29,817 bases of DNA from Candidatus Tenebribacter mawsonii. Lineage in GTDB: Bacteria; Cloacimonadota; Cloacimonadia; Cloacimonadales; TCS61. The notes under the pieces are model-generated. The model saw nothing but the letters and a program-made list of their open reading frames with translations. It was not told the DNA's origin and searched no databases. Location of the stretch: NCBI GenBank assembly GCA_030765665.1, contig JAVCCD010000153.1, positions 1 through 29,817 on the forward strand, given 5' to 3'. The position numbers and the translations under genes were made by a program. Shown here piece after piece: positions 15,637 to 25,700 of this stretch; positions within the stretch are counted from its first letter, which is position 1; every line of letters starts with the position of its first letter.

Positions 15637-16707
15637 ATGAGAATTGGTTTGATTGGAGTACAAAATTCGGGAAAAACAACAATTTTTAATGCATTAACAG
15701 GATTGGAAGCCGAAGTAACCTCATATTCCTCACAAAAAATTGAACCTAATATGGGTGTAGTACAAGTTGAAGACGGAAGAGTTAATAATTTGTCTCAAAT
15801 GTATAATCCAAAAAAAACTATTTTTGCAACAATAGAATATATAGATTTTGTAGGGCTTACAAACAATAAAGATAATAATGATGCATTTGGCGGTTCCGGA
15901 ATGGGATTGATTAAAACTGCTGATGCATTGGCATTAGTGGTTCGTAATTTTGATGATCCTACATCTGGAGATAAACCTGAACCAGTTTTAGAAATTGAAT
16001 CAATTGAATCCGATATGATTATCTCAGATTTAATAATAGCAGAAAAAAGACTTGAAAAAGTGGAATTGAGTAAAAAGCGTGGTATTAAGGAAGCATCGTT
16101 AATAATAGAAGAGAAAGCACTTTACAAGATTATAACCCATCTTGAAGATTCTTCTCCAATCCGCACTCTTGAACTTGCGAATGATGAAGAAAAAGCAGTT
16201 CGAGGCTTTCAATTTATCACTCAAAAGCCATTGATGATTATTCTCAATTCGGATGAGGATAACTTTGGTGGAAATGAATCTGTAATAAATGAACTAAAAA
16301 AGCGATACAAAATTATTGAGTTTGCTGGAAATTTTGAGATGGAACTGAATAAATTGGATCAGGAAGAAGCAAAAGAATTTATGCAAGACCTTAATATTAA
16401 AGAATCTGCAAGGGACAGGCTAACAAAATTTTCTTATGAGCTTCTGGGTTATTGTAGTTTTTTTACTGTAGGTGAAGATGAAGTTCGAGCCTGGACAATA
16501 ACCAGTGGAAATGATGCTGTTGAAGCTGCAGGAAAGATCCATTCAGATTTAGCTCGTGGATTCATACGAGCAGAATGCTTTTCTTATGGCGATCTCATAG
16601 AATGCGGAAATGAAAAAAATGTTAGAGAAAATGGACTATTCAGGCTTGAGGGTAAAAAATATATTGTTCAAGATGGCGACATCCTAAATATTCGATTTAG
16701 TGTATAG
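15637..16707 (+). CDS. ychF: YchF-like (OBG family) GTPase with TGS/DUF933 domain, divergent
   Basis: The 356-residue protein matches YchF in length and layout. The P-loop GVQNSGKTT is at residues 7-15, IEPNMGVV comes after the switch, and a helical insert is followed by the C-terminal DUF933/TGS domain (FFTVGEDEVRAWTI, AAGKIHSDLARGFIRAE, and VQDGDILNIRF). Differences from the canonical protein are clear: the P-loop is not the usual GLPNVGKST, G3 reads DFVG where DIAG is expected, and the G4 position reads NSDE. It may be a separate subfamily, not the universal ribosome-associated ATPase. Nucleotide preference (ATP or GTP) cannot be read from sequence. It lies in a tight run with rluB and ftsK. 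Confidence 0.78.
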   Translation: MRIGLIGVQNSGKTTIFNALTGLEAEVTSYSSQKIEPNMGVVQVEDGRVNNLSQMYNPKKTIFATIEYIDFVGLTNNKDNNDAFGGSGMGLIKTADALALVVRNFDDPTSGDKPEPVLEIESIESDMIISDLIIAEKRLEKVELSKKRGIKEASLIIEEKALYKIITHLEDSSPIRTLELANDEEKAVRGFQFITQKPLMIILNSDEDNFGGNESVINELKKRYKIIEFAGNFEMELNKLDQEEAKEFMQDLNIKESARDRLTKFSYELLGYCSFFTVGEDEVRAWTITSGNDAVEAAGKIHSDLARGFIRAECFSYGDLIECGNEKNVRENGLFRLEGKKYIVQDGDILNIRFSV

Positions 16708-16718
16708 TTGAGGTAAAA

Positions 16719-18965
16719 ATGGATAAAGAGGGAAAGAAAAATTATTTACAAATCCTATTAGGAATAATTATATTATTACTTTCAGTATTGTTTCTAGTTG
16801 CTATATCAATACCGCTACAAGAAATAATAAATGATTATGATACGATGGAAGCAGCCAATCTGAATATTTTTAGGTTTATCAAATTAGATTTTCCTCCTGT
16901 TTTGAATCCTATTGGTCCTTTTGGAGCATTCTTTGGGTATTGGCTCTCAATAATTTTCGGTAAATTCTTTAGCATCTCATTGCTTATTGGAAGCTTGTCT
17001 CTAGGCTTTTTTATGGTTTTTCTAAGGGAAGATAAACACCCATATGCACGAGTGATCAGTTTTATTATGTTTGCGTTCTTTGCTAATATTGGATCACTTG
17101 TTTTAAGTTCAGAAAGAATGGAAGCAGCGGGAGTGGTTCCAAGTAGTTTTTACTTCTTTCTTGAGAATATATTTGATCGTACCGGAACTGGTATTATCTC
17201 CTTTGCTGTTGTGATAGTGACTTTAATCTTTATTTTTGATTTAGAGAATATTCAAAAGTTCTTAATCTTTATCTTTAAAAAAATTGGAAGAGGAATTAAG
17301 GCAATATTTACTTTTTCAAAAAAAACAAAAAAAGAAAAAATTAGCAAGCCTTCAAAACCTAAAAAAACTAAAAAGAAAAAAACTCCCAAAATTACAGATC
17401 ACGCATTACATAAATCTAAGGAAGAAGAATTCAAAAAACCTGTAATTCCTCCACAAAAGATGACTCAAGATAAAGATGCTGTAAATGATACTCTCAAAGA
17501 ATACGCATTACCAGATGCTATCCGCTTTTTATCAAGCGTGCATGCATCAAAAGAGGATAGGGAAGAAATTCAAAAAAATATTAACAAAATTAGCGAGACT
17601 CTTATCGATAAACTAGCTGAATTTGGAGTAAATGCAGAAGTTAAAAATGTAAATATTGGACCCATTATTACTCAATATGAAATTGAACCAGCACCTGGAG
17701 TGAAGGTAAATAAGTTCCATGCTCTATCTGATGATTTAGCTCTTGCTATAAAAGCGAAAAGTATTCGAATACAAGCACCAATACCAGGACGTGGCTTGGT
17801 TGGAATTGAGATTCCAAACATTACCAGAGATACAATCTACTTGAAAGATATACTGGCATCTGAAGAAATGAAGGCTTTTAGAGGAAACATTGCGCTTGGG
17901 TTGGGAAAAGATATTTCTGGAAATTCTGTGATTGCAGATTTGGCGGAAATGCCGCATTTACTTATTGCCGGAGCGACTGGCACAGGTAAAAGTGTGTGCC
18001 TGAATACAATAATTAATAGCATTCTATTTCGTATGAAGCCTGAAGATCTCAGATTTATCATGATCGATCCCAAGAGAATAGAATTATCAATCTATGAAGG
18101 AATTCCACACTTAATTCAAGAGGTAGTAACAGACAACGAAAACGCTATGAAGGTTTTGCAATGGAGCGTTTACGAGATGGAACGACGTTACGAACTTCTT
18201 CAAAAACATAAAGTTAAGAACATTGTCTCGTATAATAAGCAAGTTATAGAGTTAAAGAAAAAATGTAAAACAACTGAGGAATCTGATGCAATAGATGCGA
18301 CAATTCCTTACATAGTTATTATAGTCGATGAACTCGCTGATTTAATTATGACAGCAGGGAAAGATGTAGAGAGGCTCATAACAAGACTTGCACAAATGGC
18401 AAGAGCTATAGGCATCCATCTCATCCTTGCAACCCAACGACCTTCAACTCAAGTTCTCACGGGAATTATAAAAGCAAACATACCCTCTCGAATTGCATTC
18501 AAGGTTCCAACAAAAATAGATTCCAGAGTTATTCTTGATGCGAATGGTGCCGATAAATTATTAGGGAACGGTGATAGTCTTTTTAGCTCTACCGGCGTTG
18601 GAGGACTTCAAAGGATTCATGGAGCTTACATTGAACCTTCAGAAATTCTCGACATCACAAAATACCTTCTTACCCAACCTAAACCGGAGCAGCAAATAAA
18701 AATAATTAACGATCAAGATGTTTTCCAGGGAAATTTTGAATATGATGATGAACTTTTCCCTGAGGCTGCTATTGCTATTGTTTCTGCAGGATCAGCTTCT
18801 GTTTCAATGCTACAGAGGCATTTTAAAATTGGATATGCACGTGCGGGAAGACTTATCGATATGATGGAACAGGCAGGAATTGTCGGACCACACGTTGGAA
18901 GTAAATCCAGAGATGTTCTTGCAAGTGAGGAGGATCTGAAGATCTATGGTTACTTACCTGAATAA
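16719..18965 (+). CDS. ftsK: DNA translocase FtsK/SpoIIIE
   Basis: A hexameric septal DNA pump that clears and sorts the chromosome terminus at division. The 748-residue protein has several N-terminal membrane helices (within about residues 10-185), a short lysine-rich linker (about 186-235), the alpha domain, the RecA-like motor with Walker A GATGTGKS at about 416-424 and Walker B TIPYIVIIVDELADL, and the C-terminal gamma winged helix (about 685-748) that reads polar KOPS-like sequences. The linker is far shorter than in E. coli and similar to SpoIIIE/SftA types. A run of A tracts codes for the linker. The 3' end overlaps lolA by 20 bases. Confidence 0.95.
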   Translation: MDKEGKKNYLQILLGIIILLLSVLFLVAISIPLQEIINDYDTMEAANLNIFRFIKLDFPPVLNPIGPFGAFFGYWLSIIFGKFFSISLLIGSLSLGFFMVFLREDKHPYARVISFIMFAFFANIGSLVLSSERMEAAGVVPSSFYFFLENIFDRTGTGIISFAVVIVTLIFIFDLENIQKFLIFIFKKIGRGIKAIFTFSKKTKKEKISKPSKPKKTKKKKTPKITDHALHKSKEEEFKKPVIPPQKMTQDKDAVNDTLKEYALPDAIRFLSSVHASKEDREEIQKNINKISETLIDKLAEFGVNAEVKNVNIGPIITQYEIEPAPGVKVNKFHALSDDLALAIKAKSIRIQAPIPGRGLVGIEIPNITRDTIYLKDILASEEMKAFRGNIALGLGKDISGNSVIADLAEMPHLLIAGATGTGKSVCLNTIINSILFRMKPEDLRFIMIDPKRIELSIYEGIPHLIQEVVTDNENAMKVLQWSVYEMERRYELLQKHKVKNIVSYNKQVIELKKKCKTTEESDAIDATIPYIVIIVDELADLIMTAGKDVERLITRLAQMARAIGIHLILATQRPSTQVLTGIIKANIPSRIAFKVPTKIDSRVILDANGADKLLGNGDSLFSSTGVGGLQRIHGAYIEPSEILDITKYLLTQPKPEQQIKIINDQDVFQGNFEYDDELFPEAAIAIVSAGSASVSMLQRHFKIGYARAGRLIDMMEQAGIVGPHVGSKSRDVLASEEDLKIYGYLPE

Positions 18966-19560
18966 AATATTGTTATTTATCCTGTTTCCAACATTGCTGA
19001 TTGCAGGAGATGTTACATTAGAAAATATATATGAGGATGTTATCATAACTTATTCTACAATATATACTTATGAAGCTGAATTTAAGCAAGAGAATTATTG
19101 GGCAGAGATTAACATAGATAAAATTTCTAAAGGAAAACTTTATTATGACAAAGAAAATCTATTGATGGATTATTCACAACCGGATGGGCAGAAGCTTCAC
19201 ATTAATAAAGAGTTTATGACCATGTACGATCCGATTGCAGGTCAAGCAATGATTTCTGATGAATTTGAGATTGAGTTAAGACCCGATAAACTTATCTCAC
19301 TTTATTGGGATGTTTCGGAAAAAGAGATTATAGATCAATATGATAATACCGTTAAAATTATGCTGAAATCACCTCAAGAAGAAGATATTATAATTACGAT
19401 TTCAGATAAACTCGTAACTGAATTTAATATTGTTGATGAGAACGGAAATTTTGTTATCTATAAGTTCTCTAATGTTAATATCAATAAGGCTTTACCAGAA
19501 AATATATTTGAATTGACTCTGCCTGATAGTACAAACATTTTTGATACGCGAAATAAATAA
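18946..19560 (+). CDS. lolA: Outer-membrane lipoprotein carrier LolA
   Basis: LolA ferries lipoproteins through the periplasm to the outer membrane. The 204-residue product has a signal peptide (about residues 1-20, ending LLIAG) and the LolA half-barrel pattern: TYEAEFKQENYW, SKGKLYYDKENLLMDYSQPDGQKLHIN, MTMYDPIAGQAM, and a C-terminal strand with VIYKFSNVNINKALPENIFEL. The start lies 20 bases inside ftsK, a common arrangement (ftsK-lolA is a widespread pair). It would serve the lipoproteins encoded nearby, such as LptE and the DUF4015 protein. Confidence 0.88.
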   Translation: MVTYLNKILLFILFPTLLIAGDVTLENIYEDVIITYSTIYTYEAEFKQENYWAEINIDKISKGKLYYDKENLLMDYSQPDGQKLHINKEFMTMYDPIAGQAMISDEFEIELRPDKLISLYWDVSEKEIIDQYDNTVKIMLKSPQEEDIIITISDKLVTEFNIVDENGNFVIYKFSNVNINKALPENIFELTLPDSTNIFDTRNK

Positions 19561-19604
19561 ACTAAAATCTAAAATATATATACTAATATTTTTTGGAGGA
19601 AATT

Positions 19605-20660
19605 ATGATTGCGCTGATTATGGCGGGTGGTGTAGGAACGCGTTTCTGGCCGCTTAGTAGACAAACAAATCCAAAACAATTCTTAAATATTATTTCAAAA
19701 GAATCAATGATACAAATGACAGTTAAACGACTTTATCCAAAAATCAAATTTGAAGATATATATGTAGTTACTGCAGGTTCTCAAGCCGAACTGACCAAAA
19801 AACATCTGCCAGAACTTCCCAGTGTAAATATTATCATTGAACCATTCGGGATGAATACTGCACCATGTATAGCTCTTAGCGCCCAATATCTCGCTCGTAA
19901 GTACGATAAACATGAAAAAATGATAGTATTGCCAGCTGACCATTTAATTGCTCTCAACGACGATTTTCTGGCTTCGCTGGATATCGGTGAAGATGCTGCT
20001 GAAACAGATAATCTGGTCACATTTGGTATAAAGCCAAATTATCCTGCTACGGGTTATGGTTATATTGAAGCAGGTAAAGAAATTGATAATAATAAATTTA
20101 CAGTAATTCAATTTAAAGAAAAACCAAATTTAGAAACTGCTGAACAATTTATTAATTCAGGTAATTTTTTTTGGAACAGCGGTATGTTCATGTGGAAGAT
20201 CGAAACGATTCTTAATGCCTTCAAAGCTTACCTTCCAAAAGTTGCAGAGGTTCTAGAAAAGATCGATAAACGTTGGAACAAAGATGGACTCTCAGCTGAT
20301 ATCTCTCCCGAATATGCTTTAATGCCTAAAATCCCAGTTGATATTGGAATTATGGAACAGGCAGAGAAAAGAGTTGTAATTCCCGTGGATTACGGTTGGA
20401 GTGATGTGGGTAGTTGGAAGGCACTGTACGATATTGCTTCCAAAGATAAAAACAATAACGTAATAAATTGTGATAACCAAACAATTGACAGCTGTAATAA
20501 TTATGTAAACTCAAAGAAATTCGTTGCTCTAATTGGAATTGAAAATCTGGTAGTTGTTGAAAGTGATGATGCACTCCTTATTGTCCAAAAAGATCGAAGC
20601 GAAGATGTAAAAAATATCGTAGAAAAACTTAAAATGGATAAAAAAGAAAAACTGCTTTAG
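19605..20660 (+). CDS. manC: Mannose-1-phosphate guanylyltransferase
   Basis: Transfers GMP from GTP to mannose-1-phosphate to make GDP-mannose for surface glycans. The 351-residue protein carries the nucleotidyltransferase signature LIMAGGVGTRFWPLSR and NPKQF near the N-terminus. It also has VLPADHLI, a YGYIEAG segment, FKEKPN, NSGMFMWK, and DYGWSDVGSWKALYD, all standard for the GDP-mannose pyrophosphorylase branch. I chose the ATG at 19605 because GGAGGA lies a few bases upstream; the in-frame TTG at 19593 overlaps that ribosome site. There is no fused isomerase domain, so it is the short monofunctional form. No other nucleotide-sugar gene is next to it. Confidence 0.9.
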   Translation: MIALIMAGGVGTRFWPLSRQTNPKQFLNIISKESMIQMTVKRLYPKIKFEDIYVVTAGSQAELTKKHLPELPSVNIIIEPFGMNTAPCIALSAQYLARKYDKHEKMIVLPADHLIALNDDFLASLDIGEDAAETDNLVTFGIKPNYPATGYGYIEAGKEIDNNKFTVIQFKEKPNLETAEQFINSGNFFWNSGMFMWKIETILNAFKAYLPKVAEVLEKIDKRWNKDGLSADISPEYALMPKIPVDIGIMEQAEKRVVIPVDYGWSDVGSWKALYDIASKDKNNNVINCDNQTIDSCNNYVNSKKFVALIGIENLVVVESDDALLIVQKDRSEDVKNIVEKLKMDKKEKLL

Positions 20661-20693
20661 ATTAAAATATTTATAGATTTCCGGAGGTGTATT

Positions 20694-22757
20694 ATGAAAT
20701 CAGTTTCTATAATAATATTTATTTTATTAACCTTAAACCTTACAGCATACGAATGGAATGAATTCTATCCGCTTGATCAACCAATCTATAATGCTAATTT
20801 CGAATTTGAAAATATCGATATTCTTTGCACAGAGGGATTACTCATAAGAACGGAGAATGAATGGGACCTTTATGAAAATTCTGGACTGACAGCACTAAAT
20901 GCAATTAAGTTGGATGATGAAAATCTTCTTACTCTTTTTGGTTTTGGCTCATACTCAGATGGTGTTTATAAATTCAATTTAAATACTTATAATTTCGAAC
21001 TTATCGATTGGTTTTTTGCTCCGCAATTTCTTTATTACAATACAATTGATAACCTATACTATTTAGGAAGTGAGTACGGGCTTTCCCGTTCCTACGATGG
21101 CTTAACCTGGATTGAAGATAATTCTTTTCAAAATGGTTCATGTCTTTCAATGAATAACCAAAATGAGAACTTTGTACTTGAATACGACCAATCAATTTAT
21201 AACTGGCAATACACAGAAACACCGAATTTTTCTCCTCAACAAGATCTCGGATTATTAGAACTTGATGAAATAGATGAAGCTTCTGGATTGGTTGCCAGCA
21301 GGATGAATGACAATGTATTCTGGACAATTAATGATTCGGGTGGTGATGCAAATATTTATGCTTTTAATTCAGCAGGTGAACATCTTGGAATTTATACAAT
21401 AGATGGTATTACAAACCGTGATTGGGAGGATCTTGCAATTGGTGGTGGTCCGGGTTATCAACAATACATTTATGTTGGTGATATTGGAGATAATGATAAT
21501 CAGTACGATACAAAGTATATATATCGATTTGAAGAACCTCTTGTAAGCTGTAATCAAGCACCAGCAACCGAAATAATCTATAATTCTGAAACTATCTCTG
21601 TTCAATATCCAAGTGCAAATTATGATGCAGAAACGTTAATGCACGATCCGCTTACAAATGATCTCTACATTGTTACTAAAAGACTTCAAGCTTCACCGGT
21701 TGGAGAAGATAAGATATATCGTGCAGAATATCCACAATCTACAACACAAATCATAGTTATGGAAGACGTTGGGAGTTTAGATTACCCACCTTCTCTAGAT
21801 CCTTTTGGTGGTTTATATTATGGTGCAACTGGTGGCGAAATATCTCCTCTGGGAAATGAAATTCTTATAAAAACCTATACTCATGTTTATCATTGGAAAA
21901 GAAATCATGACCAAACTTTGGCGGAAGCTTTCCAAAACGACTATAACAGCGTTACCTATACTTTAGAACCACAGGGTGAAGCGATTTGCTGGGAACCGTA
22001 TTGCAACGGATATTTTACTACCAGTGAAGAGCCAGCTTCTTATTTCCCTGCACATCTCTATTTCTATGATTTAAATTCCTGGCAATTGGCAAATGACTAT
22101 ACTTCGGTAAGAGGATTCCAATTTGATTCAAATGGAATATTGTATGCCTTTATGCCTGGCACTTCCAATTCTTCCGGACTTCACAGATCAGAGGATATGG
22201 GAGTAAATTGGGAAGCTTGTTTCTGGAGTTGCAATCTTTCTGCATTAGCTTTAGATTGTAATGATAATATTTTTACCGGTTGGGAAGAAGAAGGTGTAGG
22301 CTTCTGGGAATACCCGATGAATGATCCATTAATGATAAATACGGGATTAGAAGATCAGTATATTCTTAATTTAGTAGATTTCCCAATTATTGATAGTCCA
22401 TCGATTCTTGCCTGTACACAAAGCGGGGCTTACTTCCTAACTGATTACACGGATGTTGACGATTGTGAGTTGCCTAATACAAATTACAATTTACAAAATC
22501 ATCCAAATCCTTTTAATCCATCAACAACAATCAGTTTTGAAATCTCGAATATAAACGCATTTGCACAAATTGAAATTTATAATTTGAAAGGTCAAAAGGT
22601 TAAATCTTTACCAGTTATCCTTAGTGGAGATGAAGGATTAGTTACATGGTATGGTACAGATCAAAATAATTATCCAGTTAGTACAGGAATTTACTTTTAC
22701 CAATTGAGAGTTGAAGGAAAAATAATGCAAACCAAGAAGATGATATTAATAAAATAG
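20694..22757 (+). CDS. Secreted beta-propeller-like protein with T9SS-type sorting domain
   Basis: The 687-residue protein starts with a signal peptide (about residues 1-18). From about 190 to 480 it shows propeller-like repeats: DEASGLVASRMNDNVFWTIN, DSGGDANIYAF, NRDWEDLAIGGG, YIYVGDIGDND, IYRFEEP and YDAETLMHDPLTNDLYIVTK. These resemble 'esterase-like/SdiA-regulated' propellers, though I cannot fix the family. The last about 95 residues are the sorting domain: NHPNPFNPSTTISF, IYNLKGQKVKSL, STGIYFYQL, and TKKMILIK at the end. Such domains direct proteins through the type IX secretion system in the FCB group. A perfect GGAGG precedes the ATG. The next secreted-protein gene begins nine bases after the stop, so they form one operon. 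Confidence 0.8.
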   Translation: MKSVSIIIFILLTLNLTAYEWNEFYPLDQPIYNANFEFENIDILCTEGLLIRTENEWDLYENSGLTALNAIKLDDENLLTLFGFGSYSDGVYKFNLNTYNFELIDWFFAPQFLYYNTIDNLYYLGSEYGLSRSYDGLTWIEDNSFQNGSCLSMNNQNENFVLEYDQSIYNWQYTETPNFSPQQDLGLLELDEIDEASGLVASRMNDNVFWTINDSGGDANIYAFNSAGEHLGIYTIDGITNRDWEDLAIGGGPGYQQYIYVGDIGDNDNQYDTKYIYRFEEPLVSCNQAPATEIIYNSETISVQYPSANYDAETLMHDPLTNDLYIVTKRLQASPVGEDKIYRAEYPQSTTQIIVMEDVGSLDYPPSLDPFGGLYYGATGGEISPLGNEILIKTYTHVYHWKRNHDQTLAEAFQNDYNSVTYTLEPQGEAICWEPYCNGYFTTSEEPASYFPAHLYFYDLNSWQLANDYTSVRGFQFDSNGILYAFMPGTSNSSGLHRSEDMGVNWEACFWSCNLSALALDCNDNIFTGWEEEGVGFWEYPMNDPLMINTGLEDQYILNLVDFPIIDSPSILACTQSGAYFLTDYTDVDDCELPNTNYNLQNHPNPFNPSTTISFEISNINAFAQIEIYNLKGQKVKSLPVILSGDEGLVTWYGTDQNNYPVSTGIYFYQLRVEGKIMQTKKMILIK

Positions 22758-22765
22758 GAGTTTTT

Positions 22766-25700
22766 ATGAAGAGATTACTATTAAATCTGATTCTGTTCCT
22801 TTGTAGTACATTATTATTTTCCCAAACTACAATTCCTGCTGGAGATGTTTCGGGAAATTGGTCAGTTTCCGGTTCTCCATACTTAATTGAAGGTGAAATT
22901 TACATTCCAGATGGACAAACCCTAAGTATAGAACCCGGTTGCTTAATTGAATTTCAAGGACATTACAAATTCAATGTTCAAGGCAGATTACTCGCAGAAG
23001 GAACTGAACAAGACAGCATTGTATTTACCGTAGTAGATCCAGATATTGGTTGGAATGGAATACGTTTTGACAATACTCCAGCTACAAACGATTCATCCAA
23101 AATTGTTTATTGTATCATAATAAACGGTATTGCTGAAGGATATCCTCCAGACCTTAGAGGTGGAGCTATTTATGTGAATTCTTTTTCAAAACTAAATATT
23201 GCAGATTCCCGTTTTGAAAATAACCAAGCCATCGATGCACAACCCGTAGGTGGGGGTGGCATTGAAAAAGGTTCTGGTGGAGCTATATGCATCAAGAATA
23301 GTTCTCATATAACAATAAAAAGAACTTTATTCATAATGAATGAGGGTCATTATGGAGGATCAATTTTCTGTAGTGAATCTCAAATATCTATCAGTCATTG
23401 CAGTTTTATTGGTAATAATGGAATATTTAATGGAGGCGGCATTTCAACTTGGGAAGCTTCTGTGGAAGTAACAAACTGTATATTCTATAATAATTCCTCA
23501 CAGTATGGTGGGGGAATAAATTTTGATTATCAATTAGATTCAGCGATAATTAATTGTATCTTTTCAAACAATTCTTCACAATATGGTGGTGCTATATATT
23601 CAAATTCTTCTAACAATGGCTATATCACTAATAACTTACTTTGTAATAATTTCGCAGAATATGGAGGTGGTATTTGCTGTTTGTCATTCAATGGCTATAT
23701 CACAAATTGTACTATTGCTTTTAATGAAGCACAATATGGAGGAGGTATTTGCTTTGGCAATTATTCAAATCCTTCTGTTCTAAACACCATAATCTATGAT
23801 AATTATTCTACTGTAAGCGGAGATCAGATATATCTGCAAGAAAATCCTACTTTTGGATATTGTTTTGTTGAAGAAGGAATATCTGGTTTTGGTGGTAATA
23901 GCTCATATAATGCTCAAAATTACCAGAATTGTATAGAAGCAAATCCAATGTTCGTTCAACCTTCAGTTGGATACGGTTTATCCACCAATGGATTGCTTTC
24001 GGATTTTTCTCTAAATACCTATTCTCTATGTATTGAAGCAGGTGATCCCGAAACGGATCTATCACTTCTACCTTTATTTGATATTGCAGGAAATCAGAGA
24101 CTGCTTTTTAATTACGTTGATGTTGGTGCATATGAGTATACATCTTACTATGCTGATTTTATAGCCGATCCACAATCTGGTGATGTTCCCTTAACGGTTC
24201 AGTTCTACGATGAATCAGTTGGCGTACCTACTTTTTGGGAATGGGATTTTGAAAATGATGGTACTATTGATTCATATGAGCAGAATCCAATATACACTTA
24301 TGGGCAACATGGAAACTATTCTGTTTCATTAACAAGTGGAAATAATAGTTATAATGATACTATGACTAAACAAGAATATATTAATGTGAATTATACTATT
24401 ATTCCACAATTTTCTGCAAACATATTATTTGGTTTTGCACCACTGACTATTGACTTCATAGATGAGTCTTACGGTAATATTATTAGTTGGGAATGGGATT
24501 TTGAAAATGATGGTTTTATTGATTCTTATCTTCAAAATCCAACATGGGAATACACTGAACATGGAGTATATTCAGTTGCGCTTAAGATATTTGATGGTCA
24601 AATAGAAGACACACTGATAATAGAAGACTACATTACAATACTTCCGGATAATGAATTAGGTGGGGTAATCACAGACAATTTAGTATTAGAAGCTGATACA
24701 GTAAATGTTATAGGTGAAGTTACGGTCTTAGATGGAATCACATTAACAATTAATCCTGGTGTTACGTTGCTTTTTCAAGATCATTACAAGTTAAACATAC
24801 AAGGAAGATTACTAGCAGTTGGGACAGAACAAGATTCTATTAAATTTACAATAGCTGATACAACAGGATTTAGTAATTTTGCTATTCCAGATGGTGGCTG
24901 GCATGGAGTACGATTTGACAATACTCCAGCAACTAATGATTCGTCTAAAATTGTTTATTGTCATTTTGAGTATGGAAAAGCAGTTAGTAATAATTGGATT
25001 GAGCGATCTGGAGGTGCTATTTTCATTGATGATTTTTCTAAAGTACTAATTTCTTATAGTACATTGATAAACAATTATGCTGAAGATTATGGAGGTGCAA
25101 TTTATGACGCTGGCGGCATTAAGATAGAAAACTCAAGGATTTCTAATAACATATCCGATGATTGGGGAGGAGGAATTTATTCTAATGGTTATCCTTCAGG
25201 AAAATATACAAATCTTATAGTAAGTTATAATTCCGCTTCATCAGGAGGTGGACTATATATTGGAAATTATCCAGAAATTATTAGTTGTATAATTACAAAT
25301 AATCAAACTGATGGTGTATACATAGATGAATCTTCACCAAAAATAATTAATAGTATTATCTGTAATAATGAAGGTAATGGAATTTATATATTTGAAGTGG
25401 GCTGGGAAGAATCTAATCCTAAGATAACAAATTGTACTATAACAAATAATGATGCATATGGAATAAAATACCATTATTATGAAGAATGGTGGGAACCAGA
25501 GAATGATAGAAATAATAACAAAAGAAATATTACCGTAACACCATTAGGAAATAGAAGTATTACCGTAAAGAATAATCTGCTTTCTGGTAATGCATCTGGA
25601 TCTGTATATGCGGATGGTCCAGCAAGTTTAACTTACTGCTCTTTTTCTGATGATTTACCATCATTTGCAGGTATTGGATGCATTAGTACAGAGTCTCATT

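Noticed and set aside
17310..17400. A-rich tracts in ftsK as a possible slippage site or frameshift
   Set aside because: The reading frame stays open through the tracts and codes for a lysine-rich linker, which is normal for FtsK.
19593..19604. TTG start giving a longer guanylyltransferase
   Set aside because: This stretch contains the GGAGGA ribosome site itself; the ATG at 19605 gives the normal family start.
23583..23783. Small frame inside the giant beta-helix gene
   Set aside because: It is an out-of-frame shadow of the repetitive coding sequence with no independent start signal.
23978..23987. DnaA-box-like TTATCCACC
   Set aside because: It is a single imperfect match inside a coding region with no cluster; it gives no evidence of oriC here.
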